Source: Streptomyces guryensis (GTDB lineage: Bacteria; Actinomycetota; Actinomycetes; Streptomycetales; Streptomycetaceae). Taken from it: a stretch of 64,000 bases of DNA. The stretch lies in the NCBI RefSeq assembly GCF_021261325.1, contig NZ_JAJSBI010000005.1, positions 372,001-436,000 on the forward strand, in the 5' to 3' direction. This document shows positions 8,389 to 16,007 of the stretch, in pieces. Position 1 is the stretch's first letter. Each line of letters opens with the position of its first letter. The notes beneath the pieces were generated by a model that was given only the letters and a program-made list of their open reading frames with translations, did not search any database and was not told the DNA's origin. The translations under genes were made by a program, and so were the position numbers.

Positions 8389-9177
8389 TCAGGCCGCCTG
8401 CCGCGGCGTCACCGGGCTCGGCTCCGGTCTCTTCGCCGTGAATCCGTCTCCCGGCACATGGCCGCGCAGGCGTCGCCACAGCCAGGGCCCGACATGGTCC
8501 ACGGCCCAGCGCACATCGGCCCCCACGGCACGCAGCACCGGGACCGGGGACAGCGGAGGCAGGGGCTCGGCCCAGTCGTCGTGGCCCGGCAGCCCGAACG
8601 TGTGGGCCATGCCGGCGGCGATCCGGGCGTGCCCGACCGGACTCGCATGCAGCCGGTCGTCGCTCCACAGCCGCGGGTCGGCCGTGAACGGATGCGGGAA
8701 GACGTCCAGGACGGCGACCCCGTGCCGTGCCGCGAGGCTCCGCAGGCGTGCGTTGAGTTCGACGATCCGGGGCCGCACCCGTCGCGCGACCGGTGACACC
8801 TTGCCCAGGTCCGGGAAGGTCATGGTGGCGACGCGCGCGCCCGACGCGGTCAGCCGGGCGAACGTCTCCTCGATGTTCGCGGCGACCGCCTCGGGGTCGT
8901 AGCGCGGCCGTACGACATCGTTCATGCCCGCCGTCACCGTCACCAGGTCGGGCTGCAGCGCGAGAGCGGGGCCGAGCTGGTCGGCCCTGATCTGCGTGCT
9001 GGTCTTTCCGCGGACGGCGAGATTGGCGTACGTGAGACCCGGTTGCGCCTGCGCGAGGATCTCGGCGAACCGGTCGGCCCAGCCGCGGTGCCCGCCCGCC
9101 GGACCCGGATCGCCGATCCCCTCCGTCAGACTGTCGCCGATCGCGACGTAGCGCAGATACGGGTGTGAATCGGTCAT
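8389..9177 (-). CDS. SGNH/GDSL-family hydrolase, cytoplasmic
   Basis: A 262-residue SGNH hydrolase. Block I, AIGDSLTEG, lies at residues ~13-21 and holds the nucleophile Ser; block III is TAGMNDVV with the Asn of GxND; block V is DRLHASPVGHARIA with the catalytic Asp/His pair. No signal peptide is visible, so it probably acts inside the cell as an esterase or lipase of unknown substrate. It is convergent with the salicylate operon and only about 33 bp from the 3' end of the LacI gene on the same strand. Family membership is certain; the substrate is not. Confidence 0.85.
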   Translation of the reverse strand: MTDSHPYLRYVAIGDSLTEGIGDPGPAGGHRGWADRFAEILAQAQPGLTYANLAVRGKTSTQIRADQLGPALALQPDLVTVTAGMNDVVRPRYDPEAVAANIEETFARLTASGARVATMTFPDLGKVSPVARRVRPRIVELNARLRSLAARHGVAVLDVFPHPFTADPRLWSDDRLHASPVGHARIAAGMAHTFGLPGHDDWAEPLPPLSPVPVLRAVGADVRWAVDHVGPWLWRRLRGHVPGDGFTAKRPEPSPVTPRQAA

Positions 9178-9210
9178 GCCGCGTGAGTCTAACCTCGGTT
9201 CACCCGGAGT

Positions 9211-10215
9211 TCAGACCCGCATGGTCGACCCGCGCTCCCGCATCCGCGGCGCGCACAGCACCCGCTTCTTCCGCACCCGCCTGCCCTCGATGGCCGCCAC
9301 CGTCAGCCGGGCCGCCGCGGCCGCGATCTCGCTCAACCCCCAGTCCACCGTGGTCAGCGGCGGCGTGAGGACCCGCGACACCGGATGGTCGTCGAAGCCG
9401 ACCACGGAGACGTCCCGGCCCACCTCCAGGGAATCCTCCGCCGCGGCCGCATACACCCCGTAGGCCAGCGAGTCCGAGAAGCAGAACACGGCCGTCGGCG
9501 AGTGCGCACCCTGGAGCACGCGGCGCGCCACCGCGGTCGCCTCGCCCAACTCCTGCGGGCAGGGCACCAGTTCGGTCCGCAGTCCGAGCCGGCCGGCGGC
9601 CTCGCCCACATACACATCGGCCGGCCGGTCCGGTGTGCTGGGCTGGGTCGGGGTCAGGACGCTCACCCGGCGGTGGCCCAGACCGTGCAGATACTCCAGT
9701 ACGGCGTCGATGCCGGCCCGGTTGTCGAAGATGACCTGGCCGGCTGTGCGGGCCCGGCTCAGCGAGTCGCCGACGGCCACCACCGGCAGCGCCTCCGCGA
9801 TCGCGGCCCACCCCTGCGCCGAGGGATCCACGGGGGACACCAGCAGCGCGTCGACCCGTTGATCGCGCAGCTGCTTGGCGAGCCCCAGCTCACGGTCGGG
9901 GTCCCCGCCCGCGTCCAGGATCAGCGCATAGCGGTCGCCGGCCAGCAGTTCCCGGCCGATGGCCGCCATCAGCTGCTGCTGCCACAGGTCCTGGAGGTCG
10001 CCCGCGAGAACGCCGACCATGCTGGTGCGACCGCTGGCCAGGGCGCGCGCGATGGGATCGGCCTCGTAGCCGAGCTCGGCCGCCGCCTTCCGCACCCGTT
10101 CCTCGGTCTCCTTGGAGACGTGTTTGCCGCGCAGGGCGTAGGAGACGGCTGCGGTGGAGAGGCCCGTGGCCTCGGCCACCTCCCGGAGGGTGGTGCGCTT
10201 GTTGGGCCTGGCCAT
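9211..10215 (-). CDS. LacI-family transcriptional regulator
   Basis: A 334-residue LacI repressor. The helix-turn-helix is TLREVAEATGLSTAAVSYALRG at residues ~8-29, followed by the hinge (RKAAAELGYEADPIARALASG) and a periplasmic-binding-protein-like effector domain ending in a short basic tail. The ATG at 10215 (MARPNKRTT) is preferred over upstream in-frame starts because LacI proteins begin just before the HTH. It is divergent from the amidohydrolase/cupin pair, and two palindromic sites lie between them, so it probably controls itself and that pair. The ligand is unknown. Confidence 0.88.
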   Translation of the reverse strand: MARPNKRTTLREVAEATGLSTAAVSYALRGKHVSKETEERVRKAAAELGYEADPIARALASGRTSMVGVLAGDLQDLWQQQLMAAIGRELLAGDRYALILDAGGDPDRELGLAKQLRDQRVDALLVSPVDPSAQGWAAIAEALPVVAVGDSLSRARTAGQVIFDNRAGIDAVLEYLHGLGHRRVSVLTPTQPSTPDRPADVYVGEAAGRLGLRTELVPCPQELGEATAVARRVLQGAHSPTAVFCFSDSLAYGVYAAAAEDSLEVGRDVSVVGFDDHPVSRVLTPPLTTVDWGLSEIAAAAARLTVAAIEGRRVRKKRVLCAPRMRERGSTMRV

Positions 10216-10300
10216 GCCGCGAAGCCTACCGGGGCGCGTCCGCATTGTGGTCGAACCTTCCACCCATCGTCTCGACACCGTTGACACCCCTCCTTGTCAA

Positions 10301-10317
10301 GCGGTTAAGTTAACCGC
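10301..10317. promoter_or_regulatory. Palindrome 1, candidate LacI operator
   Basis: Perfect 17-nt palindrome GCGGTTAAGTTAACCGC in the 147-bp divergent region between the LacI gene and the amidohydrolase. AT-rich palindromes of this sort in a high-GC intergenic region are typical operator candidates. No binding evidence is available. Confidence 0.55.
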
Positions 10318-10321
10318 ATCA

Positions 10322-10335
10322 GTGAAGCGCTTAAC
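10322..10335. promoter_or_regulatory. Palindrome 2, candidate LacI operator
   Basis: GTGAAGCGCTTAAC, with the AAGCGCTT core that is typical of LacI/GalR-family half-sites around a central CG step. It lies 4 bp from palindrome 1 and 27 bp before the amidohydrolase GTG, a position where bound repressor would block that gene's transcription. Confidence 0.6.
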
Positions 10336-10362
10336 ACCGCACTGCTCAGCGAGGACCGCCGC

Positions 10363-11253
10363 GTGTCCACCGACGTCCACCAGCACCTCTGGCCGCCCGC
10401 CCTCATCGAGCTGCTGCGCTCCCGCACGACACCTCCGTACCTCGATGCCCGGACCCTGCACCTGAACGGCGAACCGCCCTACGCGGTCGACCCGGACGAC
10501 CACGACCCCGCGGCCCGCACCCGCCTCGCCGTCACCGACGGCCTCGATCTGGCCCTGGTGTCCCTCTCCAGCCCCCTCGGCATCGAGTACCTGCCGCCCG
10601 CCGAGGCCGCCCCGCTGCTGGCCGCGTTCCACGACGGCGCCCTCGCTCTGCCGGCCCCCTTCGCCGTCTGGGCCTCCCCGTGTCTGTCGGCACCGGACCC
10701 CGATGCGGTGGAACGCGAACTCAGCCGCGGCTGCGTCGGCCTCCAACTCCCCGCCACCGCCCTCCTCGACGCGGCGGGCTGGGCGCACTGCGCACCCCTC
10801 CTGGACGTCCTCACCCGCCACGACAAGCCCCTCTTCGTCCACCCCGGCGCAGCCCCGCTCGCCCATGACACCCCGCCGTGGTGGCCGGCCCTGGTCCCGT
10901 ACGTACAGCAGCTGCACGCCTCCTGGTTCGCGTTCCGCGCCTTCGGCCGCGCCCGCCACCCGGCGCTGCGCGTCTGTTTCGCCGCTCTCGCGGGCCTCGC
11001 CCCCCTGCACGGAGAACGGCTCGCCGCGCGCGGCGGCGGGCGCGGCGAGATCGACTTCGATGTGTTCTACGAGACCTCCTCCTACGGCACCCGGGCCGTC
11101 GACGTACTCGTCCGGGCCGTCGGCATCGACGTGCTCGTCAGCGGCAGCGACCGCCCCTACGCGCAGCCCGTCGTCCCCGACCTCGGCGCGGACGCCGCCG
11201 TCCACGCCCTTCGCACCACCAACCCCGCCCGCCTGCTGCACGGCCGCACCTGA
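10363..11253 (+). CDS. Amidohydrolase-2 family metal-dependent hydrolase
   Basis: A 296-residue TIM-barrel amidohydrolase of the ACMSD-like (amidohydrolase_2) group. The N-terminal metal motif is DVHQHLW (HxH), a further His is in FVHPGAAP (~residue 165), and the conserved Asp is in VSGSDRPYAQP near the C-terminus. The start is GTG with a GAGGA site. It probably hydrolyses or decarboxylates a small carbon substrate under the divergent LacI regulator. The cupin gene 44 bp downstream likely shares its transcript. The substrate is not recognisable. Confidence 0.75.
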   Translation: MSTDVHQHLWPPALIELLRSRTTPPYLDARTLHLNGEPPYAVDPDDHDPAARTRLAVTDGLDLALVSLSSPLGIEYLPPAEAAPLLAAFHDGALALPAPFAVWASPCLSAPDPDAVERELSRGCVGLQLPATALLDAAGWAHCAPLLDVLTRHDKPLFVHPGAAPLAHDTPPWWPALVPYVQQLHASWFAFRAFGRARHPALRVCFAALAGLAPLHGERLAARGGGRGEIDFDVFYETSSYGTRAVDVLVRAVGIDVLVSGSDRPYAQPVVPDLGADAAVHALRTTNPARLLHGRT

Positions 11254-11297
11254 ACCACCGTGCCCCGCGCCCGACGCAGCCCCGAAAGGAGCCACCC

Positions 11298-11798
11298 ATG
11301 ACGTACGAGTCCCTGCCCGAGCGGACCCTCGACAAGCGCGAACTCCAGGCACTCGTGACGGACCTCGCCGCCCGCCCGGACCTCTGGCGCGTCCACGTGG
11401 CCTTTTCCGACCACGAGCGGCACTACGCATCCCTGTACCGCGACACGTACGTCGACGTCTGGCTGCTGTGCTGGACCCGGCAGAACGACACCGGCTGGCA
11501 CGACCACGACCTCTCCGCCGGCGCCGTCAGCGTCGTGCAGGGCGCGCTCGACGAGTCCACCCCGCGCATCGGCGGCAGCCATCTGCGCGTCACCGTCGAC
11601 GCCGGCGAATCCTTCTGCTTCGGACCCGAGCACATCCACCGGCTCACCGGTGCCACCGACGACGCCGTCTCGATCCACGCCTACTCCCCGCCGCTGTGGC
11701 GGCTGGGCCAGTACGACATCTCCGAGGACGGCCTGATGCGCCGGATCTCCGTCTCGTACGCGGACGAGCTGCGCCCCCTGGACACTCCGGCCGCCTGA
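11298..11798 (+). CDS. Cysteine-dioxygenase-like cupin
   Basis: A 166-residue protein of the cysteine dioxygenase (CDO I) superfamily. The iron-ligand motif HDHDLSAGAVSVVQG lies at ~residues 72-86 and the third His is in FGPEHIHRLTG (~116). An AAAGGAG ribosome site precedes the ATG. Actinobacterial members act on thiol compounds such as cysteine or 3-mercaptopropionate, but the pairing here with an amidohydrolase and a sugar-type LacI regulator leaves the true substrate open. It is shorter than animal CDO (about 200), as is usual in bacteria. Confidence 0.75.
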   Translation: MTYESLPERTLDKRELQALVTDLAARPDLWRVHVAFSDHERHYASLYRDTYVDVWLLCWTRQNDTGWHDHDLSAGAVSVVQGALDESTPRIGGSHLRVTVDAGESFCFGPEHIHRLTGATDDAVSIHAYSPPLWRLGQYDISEDGLMRRISVSYADELRPLDTPAA

Positions 11799-11905
11799 CG
11801 AAGCCGGGCAAGTCAGGTCTGGGGACGGCGAGTTCGGGCTTCCGGAGGACCGTGAAGGGAACCGCCCCCGGAACCGCGAATTGCCGTCTCGCGCATGGCT
11901 CACCC

Positions 11906-11936
11906 AATCGGCCGCGCTCGGAGCGAAATTGGCCGC
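11906..11936. promoter_or_regulatory. Direct repeat before small secreted protein gene
   Basis: AATCGGCCGC (11906-11915) and AATTGGCCGC (11927-11936) start 21 bp apart, i.e. two helical turns on the same DNA face, and end 21 bp before the start codon of the secreted protein gene. This could be a tandem operator or lie inside the 5' untranslated region. Confidence 0.35.
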
Positions 11937-11957
11937 TGGGGTGTGCAAGGTGGCTGC

Positions 11958-12248
11958 ATGAACACAGCACAGGGGAACAACCCCACTCGCCCCGGCCGCG
12001 CCAACAAGATCGCTTTCCGCCTTCCGCGAATATTCGCGGTGAGTGCCGTACTGGGCATCGCCTGCGCGGCCGGGGCGGCCACCGTCACTTCCGCCGCTGC
12101 CGCGACGCCCGCCGCGCAGCTCACCGCGAAGACGACCGCTGCCGAGCGGGGGTCCGCCCCGGCCCACAGTGCCAGCCGCGGCCACGTTGGTGGCCATGAC
12201 GATGACGACGGCGACTGCAATGGCCTGATCGTCCTGATCTGCGTCTGA
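11958..12248 (+). CDS. Small secreted Asp/Cys-tailed protein, unknown function
   Basis: A 96-residue protein not recognised by family. A basic N-region is followed by a hydrophobic stretch (IFAVSAVLGIACAAGAATV, residues ~25-43) and an Ala-rich cleavage zone, so it is probably exported. The mature part is short, with a His/Asp cluster (HDDDDGD) and a C-terminal tail CNGLIVLICV holding the two mature cysteines seven residues apart, a spacing that could form a small disulfide loop. The ATG at 11958 is chosen for its AAGG site 7 bp upstream; an in-frame ATG at 11895 would read through the direct repeat. A strong hairpin follows. It may be a peptide or cell-surface protein. Confidence 0.6.
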   Translation: MNTAQGNNPTRPGRANKIAFRLPRIFAVSAVLGIACAAGAATVTSAAAATPAAQLTAKTTAAERGSAPAHSASRGHVGGHDDDDGDCNGLIVLICV

Positions 12249-12275
12249 TCACCGGTAGCAGGGACGGCACCACCA

Positions 12276-12321
12276 CAGGGCGCTCGGGAAGAGGAACAGC
12301 CCCCTTTTCCCGACCGCCCTG
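12276..12321 (+). terminator. Hairpin after small secreted protein gene
   Basis: A 15-bp stem with one mismatch (CAGGGCGCTCGGGAA against TTCCCGACCGCCCTG) around a 16-nt loop, 28 bp after the stop codon. It supports the secreted protein gene as a separate, real transcription unit. Confidence 0.7.
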
Positions 12322-12373
12322 CCGGGCTCAAGTGCCCCTGCGTACCACCAGCGGAGCGCTTAGGGTCGTCGTC

Positions 12374-12814
12374 ATGACCGAAGACTCCCTGCGCTCCGTC
12401 ACCGTCGAGCGAACCAGCACCGGACACTTCGTCGCGACGAACGCCCGCGGCGGCACGATCAGCTTCGGGAGCGGTTCCGAACCCCAGGGGGAGGCCGCGT
12501 TCACCCCCGTCGAGTTGCTGCTCGCCGCGCTGGGAGGCTGTACGGCGGTCGACGTGGACATCGCCACCAGCCGTCACTCCGAGCCGAGCAGGTTCTCCGT
12601 CGCGGTGACCGGCAACAAGATCAATGACGAGCTGGGCAACCGGATGACCGATCTCCAGATCACGTTCTCCGTGGCCTTCCCGGACGGTGAGGGCGCGGAC
12701 CGGGCCCGTGCGATTCTTCCCCGGGCCGTCAGGACCTCCCACGACCGGCTCTGCACGGTCAGCCGCACGGTCGAGACCGGCACGCCCGTCACCGCCACGG
12801 TCGAGGACGCCTGA
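12374..12814 (+). CDS. OsmC family protein
   Basis: A 146-residue OsmC/Ohr-superfamily protein. It has the N-terminal beta region, the FTPVELLLAALGGCTAVDV helix with the first conserved Cys (~residue 56), and the second Cys in HDRLCTVSRTVETG (~130). These are the two redox cysteines of peroxiredoxin-like OsmC proteins, which reduce organic hydroperoxides. It stands alone between a terminator and a decayed gene. Assignment to the OsmC rather than the Ohr subgroup is tentative. Confidence 0.85.
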   Translation: MTEDSLRSVTVERTSTGHFVATNARGGTISFGSGSEPQGEAAFTPVELLLAALGGCTAVDVDIATSRHSEPSRFSVAVTGNKINDELGNRMTDLQITFSVAFPDGEGADRARAILPRAVRTSHDRLCTVSRTVETGTPVTATVEDA

Positions 12815-12899
12815 TCGCACGCCACGGGCCGTCCTGCGGCAGGTGTGTCGGGACGTGTTCCCGGACCTGTTCCCGGACGGAAGCGGAGAACATCCACGG

Positions 12900-13240
12900 T
12901 TACGGCTCGTTCGGCACGCACCCGAAGAACCTGCGGAAGGCCACCCGTCCGCGTGAACCGGAGTCAAGCACGACGGAACCCTTGCGCGGGTCGGTGTCCG
13001 CGAGCTCGATGTGCGGCGCCTTGACCGGCTCGGCGAGCCGGAACAGTGCCACGTCGTCGACGCCGTCGGTCTCCAGGTGCCGGATCTTCGTCACGGCGGC
13101 CTTGCCGCGTGCCCGGTCCGCACGGAGCCGACCCGGACCGACATCTTGCCCGGCTGGTCGTCGTAGCGGTGATAGGCGGTGGGTGAGCACCCACCGGCTG
13201 CTGAGCGCCGTGCTCAGCCTTTCGGCCGAGGGGGAGCGAG
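12900..13240 (-). pseudogene. Trypsin-like serine protease remnant, frameshifted
   Basis: Read on the minus strand, pieces of a secreted trypsin-like protease appear in two frames. ALSSRWVLT (before the catalytic His) is in one frame, YDDQPGKMSVRVGSVRTG in the next frame, and then KIRHLETDGVDDVALFRLA, the region around the catalytic Asp, is back in the first. The His-bearing block is damaged and the Ser half of the protease is missing. The piece ends at a stop near 12900 with no protease C-terminus. It is a decayed gene rather than an active enzyme. Confidence 0.5.
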
Positions 13241-13438
13241 CCGGTCGGGCAGGCTCGGGGACAAAGACGCGAGGCCGGGCGTCCTCCGGCAGGCACTGGG
13301 CTGTGCCTCAGGACGCCCACCGCACCGGATCTGCGGGCTGCGCGCGGCGCTCGGCCACGTGGTGGCGGCCGGGCTCGCCCGTCGGGCGCCAGGCCCTGGG
13401 AGCGACGGGCCACGTGGGCGGCTCTCGGCGGAGCGGTC

Positions 13439-13690
13439 GTGCTGCCGCTGCTGGTGCTGATCGCGATGGGCGCCGCGCAGTCGGAGGTCCACGTCGTCGA
13501 GAATTCCGGGAGCCGGCTGCCGCACTCGGGCAGCCCCTGCCCGCCACATCCCGCGGACGTCGGCGACTACCCCGACTTCCTGCTCTTCGGCGCCGGCGGG
13601 GCGACCGGCGTCGGTGCGCTGCTCCTGACGCACGTCGTGGTCGCCGCGGCCGCGGTGTTCAGCTACCGCAAGGTCATGACCCTGTCGTAG
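13439..13690 (+). CDS. Short membrane protein or remnant of one
   Basis: An 83-residue frame from a GTG with two hydrophobic segments (LPLLVLIAMG and the AGGATGVGALLLTHVVVAAAAVF stretch), separated by a polar loop with a PCPPHP motif. The frame continues upstream without a start (RRATWAALGGAVV), and there is no good ribosome site, so this may be the tail of a larger gene broken by a frameshift. No family recognised. Confidence 0.3.
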   Translation: MLPLLVLIAMGAAQSEVHVVENSGSRLPHSGSPCPPHPADVGDYPDFLLFGAGGATGVGALLLTHVVVAAAAVFSYRKVMTLS

Positions 13691-13929
13691 TGACGAACGC
13701 CTCCGCGGTGCTCGGCACCGCGCCTCCGGCAGCCCAGCGGCGAGGAAAGGAGTCACCCCCGGTACGCGGGAGACGAACTCGCCGCCGGAGAAGGCCGCCG
13801 ACCCACGGCATACGGAGGACGGCCGCACGACGGCGGCTGACTCCGGGCAGCGGCGTGCGGGTAGGGACGACCAAGGGCCGCCCCTTACCTCGGACGCCAT
13901 GGGCAGGGAACATCCTGTCTGATGCGCCC

Positions 13930-14841
13930 TCACCCTCCTTGCATCCAGGCCCGGGTGCCGAACGAGGCACACGCCCGCGAGGCCACCTGGGCCGCACCCC
14001 GCAGGGCCTGCACGAAGGCCTGCGACGTCAGGTGGCCCTGAACTGCGAGGCCCTGAACCGCCAGGTGATGAGCAAGGGCCCCGTGCAGCACGTCCCCCGC
14101 GCCGAGCGTGTCCGCCACACGGACCGCCGGTACCTCCACCGTGCCACCGCTGTCGGGGCCGGCCCACTCGATGGGCCGCCCTCCACGGCTGACCGCCGAC
14201 CAGGCGACCCCGTGCTCCCGCAGGAACCGCAGCGCGTCCGTCGCCGTGCCGGCGCCGGGCGGGCGGAAGTCGGCGGAGCAGACGGCCACGTCGATGAAGG
14301 GCAGCAGGTTCTGTGTGCCGTCCTTCCAGCTGCCGCCGTCGAGGACGGTCGGCCGCCCGGCGGCACGCGCGAGCCGGGCAGCGGCCACGGCCAGATCCAT
14401 GTGGTGGCCGTCGAACTCCGCGATGTCGCAGGCGGCCACCAACGCGTAAAGATCGTCGGGCGGGGTGAGCCGGTGGCTCGTCGCATTGGTCGAGGCCACG
14501 GCTCGTTCCCCGCTGGACGCGGTCACCAGAACGGACGACACGGCCGGTGGCTCGGCCGAGTCCGCTGCCAGGTCCGACACGGCCACGCCCAAGCGGTCGA
14601 GGTCCGCTGTGATCCCGAGCCCCAGCGGATGGGAGCCGATCGCGGTGAGCAGCCTGGCCGTGCCACCCAGGTGGCTGAAGGCCGCGGCCGCGTTCGCCGC
14701 CGGACCGCCTGCCGCGACGACCTGCTCACGAGCCGTCAGCTTCTCGTCGGAAGCCGGAACATGGTCCACGAGCTGGATGACGTCCAGCGTGCACAAGCCG
14801 ACGAACAGCCCTTCAGGACGTCCCCTCGTCGTCGGCACCAC
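13930..14841 (-). CDS. PfkB-family carbohydrate kinase
   Basis: A 303-residue ribokinase-like kinase. The N-terminal signature region is VVAAGGPAANAAAAFSHLGG (residues ~42-61), and the C-terminal ATP/anion-hole motif is DTLGAGDVLHGALAHHL (~245), with the catalytic Asp in GAGD. The substrate could be a sugar or nucleoside; the absence of a linked transporter or sugar isomerase leaves it unassigned. It is divergent from the GH25 lysozyme gene across ~160 bp. Confidence 0.85.
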   Translation of the reverse strand: MVPTTRGRPEGLFVGLCTLDVIQLVDHVPASDEKLTAREQVVAAGGPAANAAAAFSHLGGTARLLTAIGSHPLGLGITADLDRLGVAVSDLAADSAEPPAVSSVLVTASSGERAVASTNATSHRLTPPDDLYALVAACDIAEFDGHHMDLAVAAARLARAAGRPTVLDGGSWKDGTQNLLPFIDVAVCSADFRPPGAGTATDALRFLREHGVAWSAVSRGGRPIEWAGPDSGGTVEVPAVRVADTLGAGDVLHGALAHHLAVQGLAVQGHLTSQAFVQALRGAAQVASRACASFGTRAWMQGG

Positions 14842-15005
14842 CTACCAGCACCTCCTCCCGCCCGGGTGTGCGGGCAGTGTACGAACCCATCGAAACGGCA
14901 ACAGGCAGAAACAGCGCTGTCGGCACGCCCATTGGAGTACTCCGACACCGGGGATGGCTTCATTGGGCGGTACATGACGTGCGGTGCGGCCCGCCCCGGG
15001 GTCAG

Positions 15006-15884
15006 ATGGGTTGCGTGCCAAGCTGCTTCCGTCCTCAGCACGGCCGCTCGCGCTGGCGTCTCATCGCTGCCCTGACCGGCCTCCTCCTCACCCTGCCCGC
15101 AATGCCGCCCGCGTACTCGGCGGCCGGACCCTGGCCCGATCCCGTACGCGGCAGCGCCTATATGGGAATGGGCGTCGGAAAGTACGAGGGAATGGGCGCT
15201 CACGCCGATCCCGATCCGGACCCCGATCCTCCGCCCCTGCAGGGCGGCCAGACCGAGGGCGTCGACGTCTCCAGCTACCAGGGCGATGTCGCCTGGTCCG
15301 CCCTGTGGAGCAGCGGCGTCCGGTGGTCGTACACGAAGGCCACAGAGGGGACGTCCTACCAGAACCCCTACTTCACCCAGCAGTACGACGGCGCCTATGG
15401 CGTCGGCATGGTCCGCGGGGCGTATCACTTCGCCGCACCGGATTCCAGTAGCGGCGCCGCGCAGGCCAACTACTTCGTCGACCACGGCGGGCGCTGGTCC
15501 GCCGACGGCCGGACGCTGCCCGGTGCCCTCGACATCGAGTGGAACCCCTACGGTGACGCCTGTTACGGCAAGTCCAAGAGCGGCATGGTCGCCTGGATCC
15601 ATGACTTCCTGAACCGCTACAAGGCCCGCACCGGTCGCCAGGCCGTCATCTACACGGCCACGAACTGGTGGAACAGCTGCACGGGCGGCTACAAGGGCTT
15701 CGGCTCCACCAACCCCCTGTGGGTTGCCCGGTACGCCTCGTCGGTGGGGGAACTGCCGGCGGGCTGGTCGTCGTACACGATGTGGCAGTACACGTCGTCC
15801 GGGGCCACCGTGGGCGATCACAACAGGTTCAACGCTTCCGCGGACAAGCTGCGGGAGTTCGCGGCCGGGCGACGGGCCGAGTGA
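15006..15884 (+). CDS. Secreted GH25 lysozyme (N,O-diacetylmuramidase)
   Basis: A 292-residue protein: signal peptide (residues ~1-40, RWRLIAALTGLLLTLPAM core), a linker with an Asp/Pro run (DPDPDPDPPP), then a GH25 domain from ~80 to the end. The catalytic acids are in GVDVSSYQG and ALDIEW (DxE). The family cleaves the peptidoglycan MurNAc-GlcNAc bond and includes Streptomyces cellosyl. The ATG at 15006 gives a normal signal peptide; the longer upstream frame (14868) adds 46 non-typical residues, and GTG 15015 is an alternative. A hairpin follows. Confidence 0.88.
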   Translation: MGCVPSCFRPQHGRSRWRLIAALTGLLLTLPAMPPAYSAAGPWPDPVRGSAYMGMGVGKYEGMGAHADPDPDPDPPPLQGGQTEGVDVSSYQGDVAWSALWSSGVRWSYTKATEGTSYQNPYFTQQYDGAYGVGMVRGAYHFAAPDSSSGAAQANYFVDHGGRWSADGRTLPGALDIEWNPYGDACYGKSKSGMVAWIHDFLNRYKARTGRQAVIYTATNWWNSCTGGYKGFGSTNPLWVARYASSVGELPAGWSSYTMWQYTSSGATVGDHNRFNASADKLREFAAGRRAE

Positions 15885-15889
15885 CCCGT

Positions 15890-15933
15890 CCCGTGCCTGC
15901 CGGCCGACGACCTGATCGGCCCGCGGGCACGGG
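15890..15933. terminator. Hairpin between GH25 and pepN
   Basis: CCCGTGCC at 15890-15897 pairs with GGCACGGG at 15926-15933 around a GC-rich loop that can fold further. It lies between two convergent genes and could serve both. Confidence 0.5.
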
Positions 15934-16007
15934 CTGACTGCCCGCGCAGACGCGGCCGCGGAGACGTGCGGCCGGCCCTGCGCGGTCCGGGCGTCGGGCA
16001 GGAGCGG

